DNA from: Raineyella antarctica
GTDB taxonomy: Bacteria > Actinomycetota > Actinomycetes > Propionibacteriales > Propionibacteriaceae
DNA length: 64,000 nucleotides
Direction: 5' to 3'
Assembly: GCF_900092135.1 (NCBI RefSeq)
Contig: NZ_FMYF01000003.1
Location: forward strand, 310,001 to 374,000
Program-made: the position numbers and the translations under genes
Shown: positions 32,291 through 41,064 of the stretch, in pieces
Layout of the letters: every line of letters begins with the position of its first letter
Position numbering within the stretch: position 1 is the first letter of the stretch
The notes under the pieces: generated by a model
The model's input: the letters and a program-made list of their open reading frames with translations, nothing else
Told to the model about the DNA's origin: nothing
The model's database searches: none

Positions 32291-35200
32291 ATGGTCAGGC
32301 GGCTGTATCCGGCGTGGGTAGCGGAGCTGGGCGACGCGACGCTGGTGAAACGGTTCGGCGCGGCGACGGTGGATCGCGCCCGCGGCTACGCCCGCCAGGA
32401 CCGGATCGAGGAGTGGCAGCTCGATCCCCAGGGGATCGATATCGCTGCGACGGTGCTGGGCAGCGGGGGCCGGTACTACCGATGCTGGGTCGGGGTGGTG
32501 GACCCCGACCGCCCGGACGTGATCGTGGCCCAGTGCTCCTGCCCCGTCGGGATCGACTGCAAGCACGCGGTCGCCACCCTGCTGCACGTACGCGACCAGC
32601 TCGCCCTGCAGAGCCGACCGGCCTGGCAGCAGGTGTTCGACGCCGTCGTCGAGCAGGGCCGCCAGCGCGCCGACGGACCCCGGACGCCACTCGCCCTGGA
32701 GGTGATCTGGAAGGCCCCAACCCTTGCCGTCCGGCCGCTGAAGCGCGGCGCGTCCGGCCGATGGGTGAAGACCGGGGCGGCCTGGGCCGACCTCCGCAAC
32801 TCCTTCTCCCGGACGTTCGACGAGGACCAGCGCCGGGCCCTGCTGACGCTGGAGGACGTCGCCACCGGCGGCTGGAACTCGTACGTCCACGCCCAGCAGC
32901 GGCTGATCATGAACGAGCTCCCACCGGACGCGTGGCGCCACCTGCGCTACGCCCGCGAGGCCGGCGTGGCGTTCGTGTCCGGTGACGGAGGGCCCGTCCG
33001 GCTCCTGGACCGACCGGCGGTCCTCTCCCTCGACGTCCATGCGGCCAAAGGTGGCGGTGTGGTGGCCGAGGCCGTGGTCCGGGCCGGCGAATCGGTCCTC
33101 CCCTCCCCCGTACCCGTCGGTGTGCCGGCGCACGGCGTGGTGGCCGAGACCCCCGAGGGCCTCCTGATCGGGCCGTTCGAGGCGCCCCTGACCGAGGCCC
33201 AGCGCCGCCTCCTGGTCCAGCATCGGCAGCTGAAGGTCCCGGCCAGGGACATGGCCGGCTTCACCGCCACCACGTACGTGGCACTGCAGTCCGTGATGAC
33301 GGTCCGGCCGGACGAGGACCTCGACCTGCCCACCCTGTCCGGGCCGACCCTGCTGCTGACCGTACGGCCCGAGGAGGCGACCCGCCTCGTGCTGACCTGG
33401 GGCTGGCGCTACAGCCACGGCTCGCGCACGGTCGAGGCGGGCCTCGCACCCTCCCCCGATGACCCGCCGCGGGACCGGACCGCCGAGGCCGACCTGGTCG
33501 CCACCCTGCCCCGGGGGCCATGGTCGCCGCCGGTGCACCCGGCCGACCCGTCCACCGGCGATGAAGGGACCATCGTGCTGACGGGGCGGGACGCGATCGG
33601 GTTCGCCAGCGAGGTGCTGCCGCTGCTGCAGGCCCGGGACGATGTCGAGGTGGTGGTCGAGGGCACCCTGCTCGACTACCGGCAGGCCGACGACGAGCCG
33701 GACATCCGGATGCGCGTGACCGACCCGGAGGGCCCGACCGACTGGTTCGACCTGGCCGTCGAGGTCCGGGTCGACGGGCAGCAGGTGCCCTTCCACGACC
33801 TGTTCCGGGCCCTCAACCTCGGCGAGGACCACCTCGTCCTGGCCGACGGGGTGTGGTTCCGGCTCGACCGGCCGGAGTTCGACCGGCTGCGGGCGCTGAT
33901 CGACGAGGCCCGGATGCTGCAGGAGCCCGGCCGTCGCCGCGAGGGCCTGGCCCTGCGTCCCGAACACGCCGGCCTCTGGGAGGATCTGGTCGCCCTCGGC
34001 GTGGTCCAGGAGCAGTCCGCCGCCTGGGCCGAGGCCACCCGGGCCCTGCTCGACATGACCTCGTTGCCGGCCGCGCCGGTCCCGGACGGTCTGGACGCGA
34101 CCCTGCGGAGCTACCAGGAGACCGGCTTCCGCTGGCTCGCCTTCCTGTGGCGGGCCCGGCTCGGCGGCATCCTGGCCGACGACATGGGCCTGGGCAAGAC
34201 CGTCCAGGCGCTGGCGGCGATCCAGTCCATCCGCGAGGCGGGCGACCTGGACGCCCCGGCGCTGGTGGTCGCACCGACCAGCGTCCTGGGGACCTGGGCC
34301 GCCGAGGCCGCCCGGTTCGCGCCCGGCCTGCGCGTACGGGTCCTGGGGGAGACGATCAAGCGCCGCTGCACCACCGTCGCCGCCGAGGCGGCCGACGCCG
34401 ACCTGGTCATCACCTCGTACGCGGTCGTGCGGCTGGACCGGGACAGCTTCACCGAGGTCGGGTGGTCCGCCGTCCTGCTGGATGAGGCGCACACCGTCAA
34501 GAACCCCCGCTCCCACACGTACGCCGCCATCCGCGCACTGCGGGCCCGGGCCAAGTTCGCGCTGACCGGCACCCCGCTGGAGAACAACCTGATGGACCTG
34601 TGGGCGCTGCTGTCGATCGTCGCGCCCGGCCTGTTCGCGGACCCGAAGGTGTTCACCGAGCTCTATCGCCGGCCGATCGAGGCGGGTGACGGCGAGACCC
34701 TGGCGCGGCTGCAGCGCCGGATCCGCCCGGTGATGCTGCGACGGACGAAGGAGAAGGTCGCCGCCGAGCTCCCGGCCAAGCAGGAACAGGTCATCCACGT
34801 CGACCTGACCCCGGCACATCGGCGGATCTACGACCGCCAGCTCGCCCGCGAGCGGCAGAAGGTGCTGCAACTGGTCGAGGACGTCGACAAGAACCGCTTC
34901 ATGATCCTGCGCTCGCTCACGATCCTGCGCCAGCTCGCCCTCGCTCCCGCCCTGGTCGACCCGGACCACAAGGACACCGCGTCCAGCAAGATCGACGTGC
35001 TGGTCGAGATGCTGACCGAACTGGCCTCCGAGGGCCACCGCGCCCTGGTGTTCAGCCAGTTCACGACGTTCCTCGGCATGGTCCGGGACCGGCTCGCGGC
35101 CGAACAGATCGGCACCTCCTACCTGGACGGCAGCACCCGCGACCGGGCCGGGGTGATCGACTCGTTCCGGACCGGCGACGACCCGGTGTTCCTGATCAGC

Positions 35201-35491
35201 CTGAAGGCCGGTGGCTTCGGGCTGACGCTCACCGAGGCGGACTACGTCTTCATCCTGGACCCCTGGTGGAACCCTGCAGCCGAGATCCAGGCCGTGGACC
35301 GTACGCACCGGATCGGGCAGGACAAGCCCGTGAACGTCTACCGGCTCGTCGCCGACAACACCATCGAGGACAAGGTCGTCGCCCTCCAGGACGGCAAGCG
35401 CGACCTGTTCGACCGGGTCGTCGACGGTCAGGGCGACTTCGCCGCACCCCTCACCGGGGAGGACATCCGGGGGCTGCTGGACCTCGCGTAG
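32291..35491 (+). CDS. SNF2-family helicase with N-terminal SWIM zinc finger
   Basis: This 1066-aa DNA translocase has a SWIM zinc finger (CSCPVGIDCKHAVATLLHV, about residues 83-101) at the N-terminus and a long poorly conserved middle. The SNF2 ATPase core carries DDMGLGKTVQALAAI near residue 629, LLDEAHTVKNPRSH near 729 and LTGTPLENNLMDLWALLSI. The helicase C domain has LVFSQFTTFLGMV near 918 and DRTHRIGQDKPVNVYRLV. It remodels DNA-protein complexes; the exact target is unknown. It stands alone and the start (ATG 32291) is the first Met after a short possible leader. Confidence 0.94.
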   Translation: MVRRLYPAWVAELGDATLVKRFGAATVDRARGYARQDRIEEWQLDPQGIDIAATVLGSGGRYYRCWVGVVDPDRPDVIVAQCSCPVGIDCKHAVATLLHVRDQLALQSRPAWQQVFDAVVEQGRQRADGPRTPLALEVIWKAPTLAVRPLKRGASGRWVKTGAAWADLRNSFSRTFDEDQRRALLTLEDVATGGWNSYVHAQQRLIMNELPPDAWRHLRYAREAGVAFVSGDGGPVRLLDRPAVLSLDVHAAKGGGVVAEAVVRAGESVLPSPVPVGVPAHGVVAETPEGLLIGPFEAPLTEAQRRLLVQHRQLKVPARDMAGFTATTYVALQSVMTVRPDEDLDLPTLSGPTLLLTVRPEEATRLVLTWGWRYSHGSRTVEAGLAPSPDDPPRDRTAEADLVATLPRGPWSPPVHPADPSTGDEGTIVLTGRDAIGFASEVLPLLQARDDVEVVVEGTLLDYRQADDEPDIRMRVTDPEGPTDWFDLAVEVRVDGQQVPFHDLFRALNLGEDHLVLADGVWFRLDRPEFDRLRALIDEARMLQEPGRRREGLALRPEHAGLWEDLVALGVVQEQSAAWAEATRALLDMTSLPAAPVPDGLDATLRSYQETGFRWLAFLWRARLGGILADDMGLGKTVQALAAIQSIREAGDLDAPALVVAPTSVLGTWAAEAARFAPGLRVRVLGETIKRRCTTVAAEAADADLVITSYAVVRLDRDSFTEVGWSAVLLDEAHTVKNPRSHTYAAIRALRARAKFALTGTPLENNLMDLWALLSIVAPGLFADPKVFTELYRRPIEAGDGETLARLQRRIRPVMLRRTKEKVAAELPAKQEQVIHVDLTPAHRRIYDRQLARERQKVLQLVEDVDKNRFMILRSLTILRQLALAPALVDPDHKDTASSKIDVLVEMLTELASEGHRALVFSQFTTFLGMVRDRLAAEQIGTSYLDGSTRDRAGVIDSFRTGDDPVFLISLKAGGFGLTLTEADYVFILDPWWNPAAEIQAVDRTHRIGQDKPVNVYRLVADNTIEDKVVALQDGKRDLFDRVVDGQGDFAAPLTGEDIRGLLDLA

Positions 35492-35532
35492 CGCGAGCTC
35501 CGTGTCGACCTCACGCGTGGCAGACTCCGCGC

Positions 35533-36039
35533 ATGGCACAAGGGGGATTCCGGTCAGCCCTGGTCGACCACCGACGCTGGTGGATCTACGTCCTGGCCGG
35601 ATCCTTGTTCGGCGTCGTCGATTTCTACTTCCAGCACATCCAGTGGCCGACGGCCTTCCTGCAGATCGCCCTCATCTTCGGAATCTGGCTCGTGCCGCTT
35701 GCTCCGGTCGCGCTCCACGAGGCGAGACTGTCGCGTGCGCTGGGGCGGCCGGCCCTGGCCGGCGTCCTGACGTGGAGCGCGGCCATAGTCGCGTACTACG
35801 TCTATCTGTTCCTGCAACTCGTGTTGATCATGCATCCGACGAGACCGGAGATGCACATCAGCAGCCTGGGGAAGGACCCGTACTTCCTCGACAACGTCGC
35901 CAGCGTCCTGGTCCGCGACGTCCTTCTCTACGGAATAGTCCCGTGGATCGGGGTGGCGATCATCGGTGGTGGGATTCTTGGCCGCCTGGTCGCCGTCTCG
36001 TATCACCGAACGCGACGGAGGGTCAGGCTCCAGTCCTGA
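35533..36039 (+). CDS. Small integral membrane protein, four predicted segments
   Basis: This 168-aa hydrophobic protein has membrane segments at about residues 18-35 (WWIYVLAGSLFGVVDFYF), 42-60, 78-100 (WSAAIVAYYVYLFLQLVLIM) and 131-155 (LYGIVPWIGVAIIGGGILGR), with a basic C-terminus RRRVRLQS. It is not recognised. It lies 41 bp after the helicase on the same strand and may be cotranscribed. Confidence 0.7.
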   Translation: MAQGGFRSALVDHRRWWIYVLAGSLFGVVDFYFQHIQWPTAFLQIALIFGIWLVPLAPVALHEARLSRALGRPALAGVLTWSAAIVAYYVYLFLQLVLIMHPTRPEMHISSLGKDPYFLDNVASVLVRDVLLYGIVPWIGVAIIGGGILGRLVAVSYHRTRRRVRLQS

Positions 36040-36061
36040 CGCTCCTCCCCTGCACCTCCAT

Positions 36062-36099
36062 TTCTTGATCCTGTACCGCAGACAGTTCAGGATCAAGAA
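36062..36099. terminator. 12-bp hairpin after the membrane-protein gene
   Basis: TTCTTGATCCTG and CAGGATCAAGAA are exact reverse complements with a 14-nt loop, 22 bp after the upstream stop. Its AT content is higher than the surroundings. Confidence 0.65.
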
Positions 36100-36133
36100 G
36101 TCGAGCCGCGCGCCCGGGGCCAACTGACACAAC

Positions 36134-36169
36134 GGCGGCGGCCCCCGCGGATCGCGAAGGGCCGCCGCC
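36134..36169. terminator. GC-rich hairpin downstream of the 112-aa membrane-protein gene
   Basis: GGCGGCGGCCC and GGGCCGCCGCC form an 11-bp stem with a 14-nt loop, 15 bp before the stop of the minus-strand gene at 36185. It probably ends that transcript. Confidence 0.65.
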
Positions 36170-36184
36170 CGGACTACCCGCGGC

Positions 36185-36523
36185 TCAGTAGCCGCCGCGC
36201 AGCCCGTACATCAGGCCGCCGCCCAGCGTGAACATGAGGATCACCATGATGGCCAGCAGCACCAGCCCGATGATCAGGTAGATCGCCGAGACCCGGGCCA
36301 GGAAGCCGATCGCCCGGTCGGTCCGCTCACTGAAGATCAGGCGGTTCGGTACCAGGCCCGGCTCGGCGTACGACATCGCCATGGGCTGGGGGTCGTAGTA
36401 CGGGGTGCCGGCGACTGGCGGGGTCTGCCCGGTCGGGGTCTGCTCGGGCGGGGTCTGCCCGGTCGGGGTCTGCCCGGGCGGGGTCTGCTCGGGCGGGGTC
36501 TGCTCGCGGGGCGTCTCGGTCAT
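36185..36523 (-). CDS. Small membrane protein with a Q-T-P repeat tail
   Basis: This 112-aa protein has a disordered N-terminal tail of six pentapeptides of the QTPPE/QTPTG type, encoded by exact 15-bp DNA units (plus-strand 36421-36510). A linker (YYDPQPMAMSYAEPGLVPNR) and one membrane helix (AIYLIIGLVLLAIMVILMFT) follow, and the tail ends in GLRGGY. It resembles small actinobacterial membrane proteins with proline-rich cytoplasmic tails, but I recognise no family. The 15-bp units could vary in number between strains by slippage without frame loss. Confidence 0.7.
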   Translation of the reverse strand: MTETPREQTPPEQTPPGQTPTGQTPPEQTPTGQTPPVAGTPYYDPQPMAMSYAEPGLVPNRLIFSERTDRAIGFLARVSAIYLIIGLVLLAIMVILMFTLGGGLMYGLRGGY

Positions 36524-36657
36524 GCTGGTTCCCTTCACGGTTCGGTGGTCGTCAAGGGAACGAGGCGTACGAACACCGTGCACGCCGATCCCCCAGCGGC
36601 CAACCTAGCCAGTCGCCGGGCCAGTTCGGGGACCGCAGGCCCTGCCGGTCGGCCCGC

Positions 36658-36813
36658 TCAGACCGGCGCCACCTGCAACGGCACCGTGCTCTCGCCCTCG
36701 CTGAACGTGATCCGCAGCACCAGCCCGGTCACCGCGGTGATGATCGCCGCGATCGCGGTCAGGATGCCGGGCAACGTGGTCCACCAACTGGCCTGCTTCT
36801 CGTCGCCGCCCAT
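36658..36813 (-). CDS. 51-aa single-span membrane protein
   Basis: A small frame starting MGGDEKQASWWTTLPG has one predicted membrane helix (ILTAIAAIITAVTGLVLRI) and ends in FSEGESTVPLQVAPV. A GGGGGA site lies upstream of ATG 36813. It sits just downstream of the DUF-like gene at 36921 on the same strand. Single-helix proteins of this kind are often accessory to membrane or redox complexes; function unknown. Confidence 0.6.
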   Translation of the reverse strand: MGGDEKQASWWTTLPGILTAIAAIITAVTGLVLRITFSEGESTVPLQVAPV

Positions 36814-36920
36814 GTCGATCCCCCGGTGACACGTACGTGGCGCGTCCTCGCGATGCGTCACCTGACAACAGGGTGCACCACGCCGACCGAGGAGGAAAGG
36901 TCGTGGCCCGGCCCCACCCC

Positions 36921-37403
36921 TCAGCTGATCAGGATCTGGGTGGAGGACTCCTTGATCATCGAGTTGGCCCAGCGCGACTGCCGCAGCGTCTCCGGGTGAC
37001 AGCGCTCGGTGACCGCGAGCAGGTCCTGGTGCCTGATCCCCTGGGCGGCCTGCCCGATCATCTCCCAGTCCGCCGACACGCCGGTCGCCTGCATCAGGAT
37101 GTGCCGCAGGTCCCGCAGCAACAACAGGCCGGCCGACGCGTCCCGCCCCAGCATCTGCCCGCCCTTCTCCCGGATCTTCTCCATCAGCGTGAGCTCGGAG
37201 GCGACATCCGGGTCCAGGTGCTCGCCGTAGTTCCCTGCGATCCGGGCGATCTCGACCACGTGCTTGCGGGACCAGGCAGCCAGGTCGTTGGCCACGTAGA
37301 AGATCTCGTGGTCGGCCTTGTGCCGCTCGCCTGCCTGCATCAGGTCGTGCGTCAGGTCGGTCTCCGACCGGTGCAGTTCGCGCAGTGCCAGCCCGATCTT
37401 CAT
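36921..37403 (-). CDS. Uncharacterised helical protein coupled to the molybdopterin oxidoreductase
   Basis: This 160-aa soluble, mainly helical, His-rich protein has the segments LRELHRSETDLTHDLMQAGERH, KADHEIFYVANDLAAWSRKHV and VTERCHPETLRQSRWANSMI. Charged His/Glu pairs resemble four-helix-bundle proteins, but no ferritin-type EXXH metal motif is visible, so I do not assign a fold. Its start overlaps the stop of the oxidoreductase (ATGA at 37400-37403), so both are made from one mRNA and the protein may be a partner or chaperone of that enzyme. Not recognised. Confidence 0.8.
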   Translation of the reverse strand: MKIGLALRELHRSETDLTHDLMQAGERHKADHEIFYVANDLAAWSRKHVVEIARIAGNYGEHLDPDVASELTLMEKIREKGGQMLGRDASAGLLLLRDLRHILMQATGVSADWEMIGQAAQGIRHQDLLAVTERCHPETLRQSRWANSMIKESSTQILIS

Positions 37404-39886
37404 CGCTCCTCCTCCGTGCCACGTACGCCAGCCAGGTCGCCTTCGCCGGTCGGACCACGCGTGTCGGCCAGGTCCCCAGGTACGTCCTCGTCCACCTGTG
37501 CGCTCGGCAACCCCCGGGTCCGTACGCCGATGTCGCCGACCGGGGCCGACGCGGTCGTCGTGGGTGCCGGCGAGGGCCGGACGGAGCCGTCGATCCGCTG
37601 TACCCGGGCGGCCGCGGTCTTGAAGATCGGCTGCTTGGAGGCGGGGTCCCAGTCGGTCAGGGTCAGCTCGTTGGCCGCCCGCCCGGGCCCGCCGGGCTCC
37701 GGCTCGTGGCCGCCGCCGGTGTCCCAGTACCCGTAGTGGAAGGGCAGGAACACCACCCCGCGCCGGATCTCGGTGATCCGCGCCTGGCCCCGGACCGACC
37801 CCCGCGGGGTGGTGACCTCCACCAGGTCGCCCTCGCTGATCCCGAGCCAGTCCGCGTCGTGCACCGAGACCTCGACCCAGACCTCGGGCGCGGCGGCCTC
37901 CAGCTCCGGGGCCCGCCCGGTCTTCGTGCGGGTGTGGAACTGGTAGAGCGTACGGCCGGTGATCAGCTGCAGCGGGTACTGGTGGCTGGGCATCTCGTGC
38001 GGAGGCAGGTAGCCGGCGGCCTTCAGCACCGCCTTGCCGTCGGGGTTCATCGCCTTGTACTCGGTCGCCTCCACCGGCGCGCCGGTGACCAGGTCACGGC
38101 CGTAGCTCTCGCAGTAGTCGGGCCTGCTCCAGAAGGCCCCGTCGACGTAGATCCGCTCACTGCCCTCGGGATTCTCCTCGTTGCAGGGCCACTGGATCCC
38201 GGTGCCCTGGCGCAGCTTGTCGTACGTGAGGCCGGTGTAGTCGCAGGGCCGTCCCCGGGTGCACTCCTTCCACGCCTCGAACGCGGACTCCGGGTCGTGC
38301 CACTTCACCAGCGGCTGGCCGTCCTTGTCGCGCAGGTCGGGCCGGGCCTCCCCCGGCGGCTCGACCGCCTTCTCCGACAGGTGCACGGTCCGGTCGACGT
38401 TGGTGAACGTGCCGGTCTTCTCCCCCCAGGTCGCGGCGGGCAGCACCACGTCGGCCAGCTGGGCGGTCTCGGACAGGAAGATGTCCTGCACCACCAGGAA
38501 CAGCCGGTCCTGCGAGAGGAGCGAGCGGATCCGTGCCAGCTCGGGCAGCGAGACCGCCGGGTTGGTGCCGCTGACCCACAGCAGCCGGATCGAGCCCTCC
38601 TCCACGTACCGGATGATCTTCATCGCGTGGGTCGGCGGGGAGTAGTGCGGGATCCGGGAGGGCTCGATGTTCCAGACCCGGGCCAGGTCGGCGATGTGCT
38701 CCTTGTTGGACCAGTTGCGGAACGCCGGCAGGTCGCCGTCGCCGCCGCACTCGCGGGTGTTCTGCGCGGTCGGCTGGCCGTTCATCTGCAGGATCCCGCA
38801 GCCGGGCCTGCCGAGCATGCCCCGGATGATGTGGATGTTGTTCACCTGCACCGCGGCCGCCGTGGCCTGGTGGGACTGGTAGAAGCCCTGCAGCACCGTG
38901 GACAGCAGCCGCTGCGCCCCGCCGATCACCCGGGCGGCCTCGCGGATCTGCTCGGCCGGCACGTCACAGATCTCGGCGGCGACCTCCGGCGGGTAGTCCT
39001 GCACCCGCTTCGCCAGCTCGTCGAACCCGACCGAGTGGGCGTCGATGTACTCGTGGTCGACCTGGTCGTTGGCGATGATCTCGTGCAACAACGCGTTCAT
39101 CAGCGCCACGTTGGTGCCCGGACGGGGCGCCAGGTGGACGGTCGCGTGCCGGGCGACCTGGGTCGGCCGCGGGTCGACGCAGACCACTTGGGGCGGGTTC
39201 GGCCCGGCCAGCCGGTCCAGCATCCGCATCCAGAGCACCGACTGGGTCTCGGCCACGTTGTGCCCGTACAGGGCGATCACGTCGGCATGGTCGATGTCGG
39301 TGTACGAGCCGGGCTGGCCGTCGGAGCCGAAGGACTCCTTCAGGGCCTCGGCCGCGGTGGCGGTGCAGAGCCGGGTGTTGCCGTCGACGTGGTTGGTGCC
39401 CAGCCCGCCGTGCGCGACCAGCCCGAGCGTGTAGTACTCCTCGGCGAACAGCTGGCCCGAGGTGTAGAAGCCGATCGCGCTGGCGCCCTGCTCGTCCAGC
39501 AGTTCCCGCGTGCGCGCCACGATCCGGTCCATGGCGGTGTCCCAGTCGGTCTCGACCAGTTCGTCGCCCTCGCGGACCAGCGGCCGGGTCAGCCGGTCGG
39601 CCGAGGCGTTGGCCTGCCAGCCGTAGAGGTCCTTGACCCCCAGCCTGCCGTGGTTGACCCGGTCGGTGGCGCGGCCGCGTACGCCGACGATCCGCTCGTC
39701 CTTGACGGCGATGTCCAGGGCGTCACCGTTGGAGTGCAGGATCGACGCCGTCTGCACCCACCTGTCCACGTCCTCGGCCGCGACGCCCTGGGCCAGGTGG
39801 GTGTCCACCCGCACCGGCCAGGGCTGTCCAGCGGCGTACGGGGTCCTGGTCCCCCAGGGCTCGGCGATCCGGTCCTTGCTCGTCAT
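37400..39886 (-). CDS. Molybdopterin oxidoreductase (DMSO reductase family) lacking Fe-S cysteines
   Basis: This 828-aa catalytic subunit is of the formate dehydrogenase/assimilatory nitrate reductase branch. It has GFYTSGQLFAEEYYTLGLVA, the probable Mo-ligand Cys in DGNTRLCTATAAEALKESFG, FLSETAQLADVVLPAATWGE, and a C-terminal molydopterin-dinucleotide domain (LQLITGRTLYQFHTRT ... PFHYGYWDTGG). The N-terminal Cys cluster that usually holds [4Fe-4S] is absent: QTASILHSNGDALDIAVKD and GRLGVKD stand where C-x2-C-x3-C and RLCVKG would be. The C-terminal 60 residues are a charged low-complexity tail. Substrate unknown; electron partner not found. Confidence 0.88.
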   Translation of the reverse strand: MTSKDRIAEPWGTRTPYAAGQPWPVRVDTHLAQGVAAEDVDRWVQTASILHSNGDALDIAVKDERIVGVRGRATDRVNHGRLGVKDLYGWQANASADRLTRPLVREGDELVETDWDTAMDRIVARTRELLDEQGASAIGFYTSGQLFAEEYYTLGLVAHGGLGTNHVDGNTRLCTATAAEALKESFGSDGQPGSYTDIDHADVIALYGHNVAETQSVLWMRMLDRLAGPNPPQVVCVDPRPTQVARHATVHLAPRPGTNVALMNALLHEIIANDQVDHEYIDAHSVGFDELAKRVQDYPPEVAAEICDVPAEQIREAARVIGGAQRLLSTVLQGFYQSHQATAAAVQVNNIHIIRGMLGRPGCGILQMNGQPTAQNTRECGGDGDLPAFRNWSNKEHIADLARVWNIEPSRIPHYSPPTHAMKIIRYVEEGSIRLLWVSGTNPAVSLPELARIRSLLSQDRLFLVVQDIFLSETAQLADVVLPAATWGEKTGTFTNVDRTVHLSEKAVEPPGEARPDLRDKDGQPLVKWHDPESAFEAWKECTRGRPCDYTGLTYDKLRQGTGIQWPCNEENPEGSERIYVDGAFWSRPDYCESYGRDLVTGAPVEATEYKAMNPDGKAVLKAAGYLPPHEMPSHQYPLQLITGRTLYQFHTRTKTGRAPELEAAAPEVWVEVSVHDADWLGISEGDLVEVTTPRGSVRGQARITEIRRGVVFLPFHYGYWDTGGGHEPEPGGPGRAANELTLTDWDPASKQPIFKTAAARVQRIDGSVRPSPAPTTTASAPVGDIGVRTRGLPSAQVDEDVPGDLADTRGPTGEGDLAGVRGTEEER

Positions 39887-40039
39887 CGAGTGCCTCCGGC
39901 CAACGCTCAGCGGGTCCTGTCCGGACCCGACCGAAGTCGACTTTACGGAGGCCGCAAGGGCACGGCAAGGGTGTGGTGGGCCGGAAATCGGACCCCCCGT
40001 CGCGGGCCTCAGGTCCGGACCGCCACCCCACAGCGAGCC

Positions 40040-40465
40040 TCAGCTCGCGGCGTGCCGGGCCCGGGCGCCCGTCCTGCGCAGGGTGGTCCTGCGCGTGCTC
40101 CTCCGCGTGGTGGACATCTGGACCAGCGCCATCACGATGACCACGAGCCCGACCGCCCAGGCCGTCAGGGCCAGCGCATTGGCCCCGGCGAAGCCGAAGA
40201 TCCACGGGGTGGCCAGGATGACGACCCCGGCGAGCACCACCAGTTCCTCGGCGAACCGCGACACCTTCTCCCACAGGTCCGACCAGGCGGCGAGGAGAAC
40301 GAGGGCCAGGCCGAACGGAACGATCCAGATCGACCGATCCGAGGGGCTCCACAACGGGGTCAGGGCCAGGGCGAAGCCGGCCACGATGGTGATCCAATCC
40401 TCCCAGTGGCGGCGGGCGATCCTCCCGGCCACGGGGTGCCGTACGAGCGGCTGACGAGTACTCAT
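40040..40465 (-). CDS. SPW-repeat membrane protein (copy 1)
   Basis: This 141-aa protein has four short membrane helices in two halves, with RRHWEDWITIVAGFALALTP at the start and ATPWIFGFAGANALALTAWA in the second half, the SPW repeat pattern (here ATPW). It ends in a strongly basic tail (RRSTRRTTLRRTGARARH). The function of SPW proteins is unknown. A paralog is at 57463-57849. It is divergent from trxA with the CsoR-like box between them. Confidence 0.85.
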   Translation of the reverse strand: MSTRQPLVRHPVAGRIARRHWEDWITIVAGFALALTPLWSPSDRSIWIVPFGLALVLLAAWSDLWEKVSRFAEELVVLAGVVILATPWIFGFAGANALALTAWAVGLVVIVMALVQMSTTRRSTRRTTLRRTGARARHAAS

Positions 40466-40625
40466 GACAACCCTCTTACTGCTGATCCGGGGCCGTCGGA
40501 GACGTCGCGACGCGCCCCGATCCGCCCTTCAAGGATACCGCCGGACACCTCCCGCCACCGGTCGTACGCCGGCAGGACATCCCCCGTACGACCCGTCCGT
40601 GCCACGGCCCGCAACGCCCGGCGTG

Positions 40626-40641
40626 ATACCCCTGGGGGTAT
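40626..40641. promoter_or_regulatory. CsoR/CstR-like operator
   Basis: ATACCCCTGGGGGTAT is a near-perfect 16-bp palindrome of the ATACCCC-N2-GGGGTAT type bound by CsoR, RcnR or CstR-family repressors. It lies 43 bp upstream of the thioredoxin start at 40684. The downstream thioredoxin and rhodanese fit a persulfide/sulfur-stress regulator better than copper. No CsoR-family gene is in the window. Confidence 0.65.
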
Positions 40642-40683
40642 GGGCTACGATGGAGGCCGGAACTTTCCCCTGGAAGGATGAAC

Positions 40684-41064
40684 ATGGCGACAATGCAGCT
40701 GACCGCAGAGAACTTCAACGAGACGGTGCTCGCCGACGGCATCACGTTCGTCGACTTCTGGGCCGCCTGGTGCGGTCCGTGCCGAGCCTTCGCCCCGACC
40801 TTCGAGAAGGCGTCGGTGGCGCACCCCGACATCCGCTTCGGCAAGGTGGACACCGAGGCCGAGATGGAACTGGCTGGCGCCGCGCAGATCACCTCGATCC
40901 CCACGCTGATGGCGTTCCGGGACGGGATCCTGGTCTTCCGTGAGGCCGGCGCCCTGCCCGCCAAGGCGTTCGACGAGCTGATCGCCGCGGTCGAGGCCCT
41001 CGACATGGACGACATCCGGGCCCAGATCGCAGCCGAAGAGACCGCAGCGGCCCAGCAGGCATGA
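40684..41064 (+). CDS. trxA: Thioredoxin
   Basis: This 126-aa thioredoxin has the redox motif FWAAWCGPCRAF at residues 23-34 and the cis-Pro in ITSIPTLMAF. A C-terminal Ala/Glu-rich extension (AQIAAEETAAAQQA) exceeds the usual 105-110 aa. I start it at ATG 40684, which has GGAAGG 6 nt upstream; ATG 40678 abuts that site. It overlaps the rhodanese gene (ATGA), so the pair is coupled and probably controlled by the palindrome at 40626. Confidence 0.94.
   Translation: MATMQLTAENFNETVLADGITFVDFWAAWCGPCRAFAPTFEKASVAHPDIRFGKVDTEAEMELAGAAQITSIPTLMAFRDGILVFREAGALPAKAFDELIAAVEALDMDDIRAQIAAEETAAAQQA

Noticed and set aside
32264-35539. A 1091-codon open frame antisense to the SNF2 helicase gene, and similar long antisense frames over the giant genes and rhamnose genes
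   Set aside because: They are mirror images of real genes in high-GC DNA. Their translations are Pro/Arg/Gly-heavy, have no family motifs, and have no ribosome site.
36421-36510. Possible CRISPR or REP array
   Set aside because: The 15-bp units have no spacers and lie in frame inside a small membrane-protein gene.
40626-40641. Copper-homeostasis operon
   Set aside because: The operator type is shared by copper and persulfide repressors, but no copper chaperone or P-type ATPase is nearby, whereas thioredoxin and rhodanese are.
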